NCBI RefSeq assembly: GCF_014696065.1
Contig: NZ_JACJPL010000015.1
Coordinates: 62,001 to 126,000, forward strand
Length of the DNA: 64,000 nucleotides
Source of the DNA: Leptolyngbya sp. FACHB-261
GTDB taxonomy: Bacteria; Cyanobacteriota; Cyanobacteriia; FACHB-261
Reading direction: 5' to 3'
Position 1 is the first letter of the stretch. The number at the start of each line of letters is the position of its first letter. A program made the translations under genes and the position numbers. The notes beneath the pieces are model-generated. The model had not been told where the DNA came from, searched no databases, and worked only from the letters and a program-made list of their open reading frames with translations. Shown in pieces: positions 58,348 to 64,000 of this stretch.

Positions 58348-59850
58348 TCAGCGAGGTCGCCAAGTGCCGTGAAAACCTAAAGGAATGATCTGCGGCAGGG
58401 CTAAGCGACAGGCAGGCCCCTGAGCTAGGGCATCAGCTGCATAAATCCAAACCTCACTTTGGCTCTGATTGCCATCAAAGACGACGGTGATGATCCAGCC
58501 TTGATTGGGATTGAGAGCATCGGGCGCATAAATTGGCTCCATTGGGTACAAACCTGCCCCACAAACAGCAGTCTGTAAGTCTCCAGTTTTCAGGTCAACT
58601 CGGCCAACGGCACCAAACAATTCTTGAGCAGGATTTGCACCCGCTGGATGGAGATTGAGATAGGTGTACTCTGCCTGCTGACCCACTTGAGCTGGAGGCA
58701 CAACCGCAAACTCGCAGGGACGATCTAGTAACGCATAGCGGTCCAAAACTTTGCCTGTTTGTAGATCGAGATGCAGTCGCCAAAGCTGAGCTGTAGCTTC
58801 GGTATGCGTTTCGCCCTCAGCCACTTCTCGCAAGTGCTCGTTAGTTTTGAAATCGGGGTAGCGCAACAAATCGACGACTAGCGTGCCATTTTCAGCCTCA
58901 TAACCATTGCTGAAGTGCCATTGATACCAGGGTTCAGACTCAGCCTGAGCCACCAGTTGCAGAGTGTCACGGTCAATGATCAGAATGCGCGTTGGTTGGT
59001 CAGCTTGCCACTGCAAGGTCTGACTGTAACTCTGTAAGCCGAGTAGTAGAGGCAGCCCTGCCCATTGCATCATGACTGGCGGTACGCAGAACACTAAAAA
59101 GCGTCCACATAGAGCGAAGTCATGAATCAGAGGTGCTCCTTCTATCGAAACTTTGCCTTTGTGAATGACTCGGCCCGTTGCATCGCTGTGATAGAGATTG
59201 AGGGTAGAAGTAGCTCCCTGATAAGCAACTCCGAAGTTCCAGAATTCACCAGTCTGAGGATCACGTTTGGGGTGAGCGGAGTAGGCCTGGTTACCTTCAA
59301 GCGAGGCTTCTAGATCATCTAGACCCTTCGTGCTGAGGTCTTCTAGATCAAGCCTGTGGGGATTGCCGCCCTCCCATAACGCTAGCAACCGGTCCGGCAG
59401 GGCCAGCACTGAAGTGTTAGCCGCGTTTTTCAGTGGGCGTAGCCAACGGTTCCACAAGGGGCCAGAGGCCAGTTGTCCATAACCACCGTAAAGGTAATGC
59501 CCGGCTTGGTCTTCCTCCCGATAACCTTGGGTTTGCACATAGCGATAGAGACCAGTGGCTGCTGTATCGCCAAAGTGAACCGCAAGAATACCACCGTCGC
59601 CATCAAACCAATGAGCCACGCGTTGACCGCCCCGCTCTAAGCGACCAGGTCCATTACGGTAGAGGCTGCCCCGCAAGCCAGGCGGAATCTGACCTGCTAG
59701 TGGCGCTAACTGTGTAGGACCAAACTCAATGGCTGGCTGAGCGAGCGCTTTAGACCAAAGAGGTTGGTTGCGGGAACGGGTTTGAGTTTGCAAGGGAATA
59801 ACCTTTAGGCAGGACTGGATTGACGGGGGGATTTTCTTCTTATCATGCAC
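58348..59850 (-). CDS. Carotenoid oxygenase family protein (apocarotenoid-15,15'-oxygenase type)
   Basis: A 500-residue seven-bladed propeller enzyme. The four iron-binding His are seen in SAHPKRD, LIHDFALCG, WYQWHFSNGYE and GFHGTWRP, with LRGSLYRNGPGRLERGGQ and HWFDGDGGILAVHF near the start. It cleaves apocarotenoids or carotenoids to retinal or related products, as Synechocystis ACO (Diox1). GTG start at 59850 is in frame; the usual family start lies some residues later, so a TTG near residue 20 is an alternative. Confidence 0.88.
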   Translation of the reverse strand: MHDKKKIPPSIQSCLKVIPLQTQTRSRNQPLWSKALAQPAIEFGPTQLAPLAGQIPPGLRGSLYRNGPGRLERGGQRVAHWFDGDGGILAVHFGDTAATGLYRYVQTQGYREEDQAGHYLYGGYGQLASGPLWNRWLRPLKNAANTSVLALPDRLLALWEGGNPHRLDLEDLSTKGLDDLEASLEGNQAYSAHPKRDPQTGEFWNFGVAYQGATSTLNLYHSDATGRVIHKGKVSIEGAPLIHDFALCGRFLVFCVPPVMMQWAGLPLLLGLQSYSQTLQWQADQPTRILIIDRDTLQLVAQAESEPWYQWHFSNGYEAENGTLVVDLLRYPDFKTNEHLREVAEGETHTEATAQLWRLHLDLQTGKVLDRYALLDRPCEFAVVPPAQVGQQAEYTYLNLHPAGANPAQELFGAVGRVDLKTGDLQTAVCGAGLYPMEPIYAPDALNPNQGWIITVVFDGNQSQSEVWIYAADALAQGPACRLALPQIIPLGFHGTWRPR

Positions 59851-60080
59851 GGCCCTGCTGAGTGTTCAACCTTTGGGCAGGTTGGTCGTCTAATCCTAAA
59901 AAATGATTAAGGTGCAAGGGGCATTACCCGTTATGGACAAAGGGTTGTTTCGCCTTGGCAAATGTTTTGAAGAAAACTACGATTTGTTCGCAAGGCGTGC
60001 GGAAATAGCTGTCCTGCCTTTGAAAGAACGAGTAGTATTCTTGACCGCTTCAACCTCTGCATCAGGAAGACACCTGCACC

Positions 60081-60275
60081 ATGTCTAACAACGAGCGTCA
60101 GTTACCACCGAGCTTCGAGCATCTTCAGGAAGACCGTCAGAGCATTCAAGCCATCCGTGAGCATTTAGCAGTCATGATCAATACGGCGCATCGCCCTCGG
60201 GTCGCCACGATCATGCATCACCTAACGCGGGCAGCGGTAGAACTTGAGCGGCTTCAAGCCATTGCTCATCAGTAA
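60081..60275 (+). CDS. Small conserved helical protein (64 aa)
   Basis: Reads MSNNERQLPPSFEHLQEDRQ then SIQAIREHLAVMINTAHRPRVATIMHHL and RAAVELERLQAIAHQ. Helical, charged, with no signal or domain. The ATG follows AGGAAG. A strong terminator comes directly after the stop, which supports a real monocistronic gene. Seen in cyanobacteria as a hypothetical protein; function unknown. Confidence 0.7.
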   Translation: MSNNERQLPPSFEHLQEDRQSIQAIREHLAVMINTAHRPRVATIMHHLTRAAVELERLQAIAHQ

Positions 60276-60308
60276 AAAACCAGTAACTTTTGTTACTGGT
60301 TTTTTTGT
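60276..60308 (+). terminator. Strong intrinsic terminator
   Basis: AAAACCAGTAAC pairs with GTTACTGGTTTT over a 4-base loop (a 12-bp stem) and runs into TTTTTT. It begins immediately after the TAA of the 64-residue protein. Confidence 0.95.
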
Positions 60309-60409
60309 AGGTTCTTCACTGAGCTTTTGAGCTTTGCAAGCCCAGTCAAACGGGTCCAGTCAAACTGACTAGTCAAACTTAGAAGTAACCAGCGAATTTG
60401 GGTGGACAG

Positions 60410-61090
60410 CTATTGCAAATAAGGCAACCACTGCTGGAGGGCATCAGGAGAGCCATACCAGTAGCGTCCACCTCGGGGAGAATGCAGAACATCCGGCAAA
60501 GTAATGTTCTCCGCACCTTCTAGGTGGGCAGCTGCGATGGGAGTAATTGCATCTCCCCAAGTTTCGCCCTTGCCTGCTGTGAGTTTATAACTCTGGTAGG
60601 CCAGCCAATTATCGTGCCAGCCAGGTTTGCCTTCGACTGCCTTGCCAGCAATGCAGACATAGCGGACCTGAGGGTGAAAGGCACCTGGATAGTTGTCATT
60701 GACAAAATCTAGGTTGGTGCGTGTCCAGCGCTCCAGGCTACGATGCGGCGTGCCCAGCGTGATCAAGGTCGCCACTTTGGGATGTCGTCCCCAAACTCGA
60801 CCGCAATAGGCTTGCTCCCCCAAGTACATCCGTGCGATCCAGCCGCCTGCCGAGTGGGCCACCAGGTTCACCTGCTGGGCCTGGTTGACCGCCAATGCTT
60901 GGTCAACGGTCTGCTCTAGGAGTTCTAAGACTGGAGTGACCGGTCTGCCCCCGACGGTGACCAGCCAATCCCACCAGCGTAGGGGCACGATAGCGGCAGG
61001 ACCGTGCTGTTCGCGGATTGCCTGCTCCAGTGCTTGATATTCTTCTGCTCCTGCTAAATAGCCAGGAAGAATTACAGTCGGTATGGGCAT
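60410..61090 (-). CDS. Alpha/beta hydrolase (esterase/lipase)
   Basis: A 226-residue hydrolase. TVILPGYLAG with the oxyanion turn, nucleophile Ser in VAHSAGGWIARMYLG, and LITLGTPH follow the PGAP1/lipase-like family pattern. The catalytic Asp and His are probably in the GDAITPIAAAHLEGA and VLHSPRG segments. No signal peptide. Only 21 bases separate its ATG from the divergent cobI start. Confidence 0.85.
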   Translation of the reverse strand: MPIPTVILPGYLAGAEEYQALEQAIREQHGPAAIVPLRWWDWLVTVGGRPVTPVLELLEQTVDQALAVNQAQQVNLVAHSAGGWIARMYLGEQAYCGRVWGRHPKVATLITLGTPHRSLERWTRTNLDFVNDNYPGAFHPQVRYVCIAGKAVEGKPGWHDNWLAYQSYKLTAGKGETWGDAITPIAAAHLEGAENITLPDVLHSPRGGRYWYGSPDALQQWLPYLQ

Positions 61091-61111
61091 TGGCGCGCAA
61101 CGTTACAGTTC

Positions 61112-61897
61112 ATGAATTTATTGTCTGACTCTCCGCCTTCGATGGCGGTTGGGAAGCCAGGAAAGCTCTATGGCATTAGTGCTGGTCCTGGCGATCCTGA
61201 TTTAATTACCGTCAAAGCTCTCAAGCTCTTGCAGCAAGTGCCGGTGGTTGCATTTCCGGCTGGGCGACAGGGACAACCGGGTATTGCCCAGCGCATTGTG
61301 ACTCCCTGGCTGCGACCGGAACAGCAGCAGGTGCCCCTCTTCTTTGCGCTGGTCCAGGATGAAGCCAAGTTGCAGGCCGCTTGGGCAGCGGCAGCGGCGA
61401 CGATAGAGCCTTACCTGCAACAGGGTCAGGATGTCGCGTTCGTTTCCGAAGGCGATGTCAGCTTCTACAGCACCTTTACCTATCTCGTTGCCGCCTTGCG
61501 GGAACGTTGTCCTGGTTTGCTGGCTCAAGCAGTGCCGGGAGTTTGTTCCCCCTTAGGAGCAGCAGCGGAACTGGGACTTCCCTTAACTATTGGCACGCAA
61601 AAACTAGCGGTTCTGCCAACCCTGCACAGCTTAAGCGAACTTGAGCAAGCCTTGAGATGGGCTGAGGTTGTGGTGTTGTTAAAAGTGAGTTCGGTTTACC
61701 CACAGGTTTGGCAGATCTTGCGGCAGCATGACCTATTGCGCCAAAGTCATATTGTCCTGTGGGCCACCGGTCAGGAGCAGGTCTTGTACTCAGATCTAAG
61801 TCAGCACGCCGACCTGCAATTGCCCTATTTTTCTCTGTTACTAGTGCAGAGATCTCAGGAAACTAGCAAAATTTCCGCCACTTGTGGGGGGCTGTGA
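61112..61897 (+). CDS. cobI: Precorrin-2 C(20)-methyltransferase
   Basis: A 261-residue SAM-dependent tetrapyrrole methylase. GISAGPGDPDLITVKALKLLQQ (start near residue 20), FPAGRQGQPGIAQRIV, and VSEGDVSFYSTFTYLV, VPGVCSPLGAAAELGLPL. Catalyses methylation at C20 of precorrin-2 or sirohydrochlorin-derived intermediates in cobalamin synthesis. Other cob genes are not in the window. Confidence 0.92.
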   Translation: MNLLSDSPPSMAVGKPGKLYGISAGPGDPDLITVKALKLLQQVPVVAFPAGRQGQPGIAQRIVTPWLRPEQQQVPLFFALVQDEAKLQAAWAAAAATIEPYLQQGQDVAFVSEGDVSFYSTFTYLVAALRERCPGLLAQAVPGVCSPLGAAAELGLPLTIGTQKLAVLPTLHSLSELEQALRWAEVVVLLKVSSVYPQVWQILRQHDLLRQSHIVLWATGQEQVLYSDLSQHADLQLPYFSLLLVQRSQETSKISATCGGL

Positions 61898-61944
61898 CAC
61901 AATTGCTCTGAGACATGGGCCAGCCAGCAGTGTGAGGGATTGAT

Positions 61945-63096
61945 ATGTTCTTAAATTTCCTGCTGTTTATCTTGTTATGGATTCTGCTGCTGTGGCTAGC
62001 CTATCGATTCTTATCGGGGATTATCTCGCCCTTCTTTCTAACGGTTTTGGGGGCGCTCTTACTGGTTGCAGCAGCAGCGACCGGTTTGAGTCTCTTCTTT
62101 GTGGAGACGCCAGCAGCACGAGCCATTTGGGAAATTCTGGCCTTTCCCTTTACGCCCATTGGTCTGATTTTTCTGTTGCTGCTCTCGTCACTGCGTCAGG
62201 GCAAGTTAGGCTCACTGCTGCCAATTGCTCTGGTGCTGTTGTACCTATTTAGTAATCCGATTCTGGCGGAGCGGATGGCGGGCAGCTTGGAGCAGGAAGC
62301 TGCGCGGCAACTATTGCAAGAACCCACCAGTCCTCTCAACGGTGGAGCGGCAGCCGATGCCATTGTGGTGGTTGGCAACCCGACCCGACCACCCTTGCCG
62401 CCTCGTCCCATGCGCATTCCTGAGGTTACAGAGTCGGGCGACCTGCTCATTTACGCTAGTCAGCTCTACCAGGGTGGGCAAGTTCGAGGCGATGGTGCCG
62501 TAGTGGTTAGCAGTGGCCCCCGCGTTGGCTTGCAAGGGCGCTTGGGCTGCCCACCAGGCTGTGCTCAGATTACGGGACAGGTGGCACCGGGCGTTGACCC
62601 CGAGGCGACAGATATGGCCACCTTTTTGAGCACCTTCGGCGTTCCGGCTGACCGCATTGTCCAGGATGCCGAAAGCTCAACCCTGCGGCGCACGGCTGAG
62701 CGCATTCGAGGTTTATTGACGGACCGAGGCTTAGGCAGTCGCATTCTGCTGGTAACGACGGCCCTGCAAATGCCCCGAGCGGCGGGGACTTTCCGCAATG
62801 TGGGCTTCCAGGTCTATCCTGCTCCGGTTGATTTCTTTGTCAGCCAGCCCAACACAACTGAGGTCCAGCGTCGCTTTAGTCCTAGAGACTTTTTGCCAGA
62901 TGCTGATGCGCTAGCGCTCTCAACCCGAGCCTGGAACGAATATCTGCTGCAATTGCTCTCGTTCTTGCTGGGTTGGCTGTCGCCGCCCTGCCCCAATGGC
63001 TGTGTTCCTGGGCCTGCGCCGACCGCTGTTCTGCCTACTTTTACGGGACTAGCTACTCTGCCGCCCAAGCTGATTTCTGACCCAATTTCCTCTTAA
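61945..63096 (+). CDS. YdcF (DUF218) family membrane protein
   Basis: A 383-residue protein with about three N-terminal hydrophobic segments (MFLNFLLFILLWILLLWLAY, LTVLGALLLVAAAATGLSLFF, LIFLLLLSSLRQG). The DUF218 domain then covers about residues 135-320: DAIVVVGNPT, GDGAVVVSSGPRVG, TDMATFLSTFGVPADRIVQDAESSTLRRTAERI, and ILLVTTALQMPRAAGTFRNVGF. In E. coli the relatives handle undecaprenyl or peptidoglycan precursor cycles. GAGGGA precedes the ATG. Confidence 0.88.
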   Translation: MFLNFLLFILLWILLLWLAYRFLSGIISPFFLTVLGALLLVAAAATGLSLFFVETPAARAIWEILAFPFTPIGLIFLLLLSSLRQGKLGSLLPIALVLLYLFSNPILAERMAGSLEQEAARQLLQEPTSPLNGGAAADAIVVVGNPTRPPLPPRPMRIPEVTESGDLLIYASQLYQGGQVRGDGAVVVSSGPRVGLQGRLGCPPGCAQITGQVAPGVDPEATDMATFLSTFGVPADRIVQDAESSTLRRTAERIRGLLTDRGLGSRILLVTTALQMPRAAGTFRNVGFQVYPAPVDFFVSQPNTTEVQRRFSPRDFLPDADALALSTRAWNEYLLQLLSFLLGWLSPPCPNGCVPGPAPTAVLPTFTGLATLPPKLISDPISS

Positions 63097-63208
63097 CCTC
63101 TACACCTTATAATGGGGGTTTAAGCAGGGTTTTGTCTGTCTGGCCTAATAAATCCGTTAGACTACTGATGGCGTTCTTCTGTGCGCCCTTAGTAGGTTTA
63201 GTCTCACT

Positions 63209-63853
63209 ATGATTTCCTCATCCGTCCGTTCCAGTCTTCAGGTTCGTCCCTGTACGGCTGCGGATGCTGTCGCAGCAACGCAACTTTTATTTGCAGCGGG
63301 ACCTGAGTTATTTACCTACACCTTCGCTTCGTCTGCAGAAAAAACTCTGGAGATTTTGACCAAAGCTTTTGCGAAGCCCGATCATGCCTTTAGTTACAGC
63401 CATGCTCAAGTTGCAGAGGTTGAGGGTGAGGTAGTGGGCTTGCTGGTGAGCTACAGCGGCGCACTCAAAACCGAAGCAGAGAACCGGGTCCATCAGGTGA
63501 TGCCTGGTATTGTGCCGGTCTGGAAGGTGCCAGGTATGCTGCTCAATCTCACCGACCTCAACCGGGTGAAGCAGCCAGTGCCAGTCCAGGATTACTATGT
63601 TCTGTGCGTAGCAGTGAAACCAGAGCTGCAGGGGCAGGGGATTGGCACTTGCCTGTTAAGCCAAGCAGAAACTATGGCCGCACTAGAGGGTTGTGGTGCT
63701 GTGGCCCTAGATCTCACTTTGAACAATCAACAGGCCTTGCGCTTTTGCCAAGGGCTAGGCTATCGCGTAGTGCAAAGCAGCACGACGCCTCGCTTTGAGC
63801 GGCAAACTGGGGCAGGTGGATTACAGCGCTTGGTCAAGCCTTTGGTTGTCTAG
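63209..63853 (+). CDS. GNAT-family N-acetyltransferase
   Basis: A 214-residue acetyltransferase. VRPCTAADAVAATQLLF, AEVEGEVVGLLVSY and the acetyl-CoA-binding CVAVKPELQGQGIGTCLLSQAE, with LNNQQALRFCQGLGYRVVQ, a standard GNAT end. N-terminal half longer than minimal. Substrate unknown. Confidence 0.88.
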   Translation: MISSSVRSSLQVRPCTAADAVAATQLLFAAGPELFTYTFASSAEKTLEILTKAFAKPDHAFSYSHAQVAEVEGEVVGLLVSYSGALKTEAENRVHQVMPGIVPVWKVPGMLLNLTDLNRVKQPVPVQDYYVLCVAVKPELQGQGIGTCLLSQAETMAALEGCGAVALDLTLNNQQALRFCQGLGYRVVQSSTTPRFERQTGAGGLQRLVKPLVV

Positions 63854-63916
63854 GAACTACGAGTCCAGCTGTCTCACGGCATACTGGAGAAGAGTTTGCT
63901 CCCCAGATTTCTTCCC

Positions 63917-64000
63917 ATGACGCGCAGATCCCCCGCTCGAGAGCCAGCCGACCGTCGTAGCCGCACCAGTAGCCCCAGCAGTGGCGGCGGTGGCGGTGGC
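63917..64000 (+). CDS. Start of an uncharacterised protein, cut by the window end
   Basis: The ATG at 63917 begins MTRRSPAREPADRRSRTSSP, followed by a Ser/Gly run that extends to the last base. The Arg/Ser/Gly-rich start is disordered and cannot be assigned. It follows the GNAT gene with a 63-base spacer and has no clear ribosome-binding site. Confidence 0.5.
   Translation, partial: MTRRSPAREPADRRSRTSSPSSGGGGGG

Noticed and set aside
59903-60088. 61-codon plus-strand frame before the small helical protein
   Set aside because: No ribosome-binding site, unconserved-looking sequence, and it overlaps the better-supported gene start at 60081.
1-64000. Prophage, transposon or defence island
   Set aside because: No integrase, transposase, toxin pair, restriction enzyme or phage structural gene was recognised. 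Gene content is housekeeping throughout.

Overview
The window is chromosomal DNA from a cyanobacterium. Markers are Psb30 (Ycf12), a phycobiliprotein-like protein, an NblB-type HEAT protein, biliverdin reductase, a Ycf36/CGLD27 protein, a cupredoxin, an apocarotenoid-type oxygenase and a cyanobacterial infB neighbour with a low-complexity tail. I cannot name the genus. Base composition looks moderately GC-rich. The HIP1 octamer GCGATCGC, abundant in many cyanobacteria, was seen only twice by eye. No transposase, integrase, CRISPR array, prophage or rRNA operon was recognised.

Layout. 1-3.1 kb: end of holB, nblB, a CBS protein and a membrane protein. 3.2-8.7 kb: the minus-strand translation/transcription operon rimP-nusA-ylxR-infB; ylxR is hidden by a non-AUG start. 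8.9-16.8 kb: eda, cupredoxin, CGLD27, bvdR, a REC-kinase, an RNase D-like exonuclease, ferredoxin, gpsA and a universal stress protein. 17.2-30 kb: a baeRF-family protein, a ROK kinase, psb30, gltA, aspS, tRNA-Ser(GCU), murI beside an AMIN amidase, and a CPA2 antiporter. 30.2-31.7 kb: a small HTH gene with a duplicated operator, a compact RTX protein and a 21-bp tandem repeat. 31.6-34.6 kb: a polyamine ABC transporter (potD-potB-potC) with no ATPase gene. 34.8-39.9 kb: CAP protein, the TIGR02587/TIGR02588 pair, VOC, pentapeptide, DoxX, an unlisted CDGSH gene, and a TetR regulator with a perfect operator. 40-48 kb: fabF, a DUF1338 (HglS-like) enzyme, a metzincin-like 720-residue protein, and a class-III aminotransferase with an aldehyde dehydrogenase. 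48.5-54 kb: a decayed sensor fragment beside a giant hybrid kinase, then the phycobiliprotein-like gene. 54.2-64 kb: metB-like, sdhA, carotenoid oxygenase, cobI, YdcF, GNAT and the start of a further gene.

How genes fit together. Most genes are housekeeping and lie in short operons. The adjacent aminotransferase and aldehyde dehydrogenase, with the DUF1338 enzyme 3 kb away and a polyamine uptake system 7 kb beyond that, suggest amine or lysine-type nitrogen salvage; this is an inference. The most distinctive sequence-level feature is that many intergenic spacers hold their own short-period degenerate tandem repeat (periods 11, 13, 14, 17 and 21 bp), each with a different unit. Two spacers on the plus strand carry terminator-like hairpins with no gene upstream and may encode small RNAs.

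All product names rest on reading the translated sequence and on family knowledge; no database search was run.
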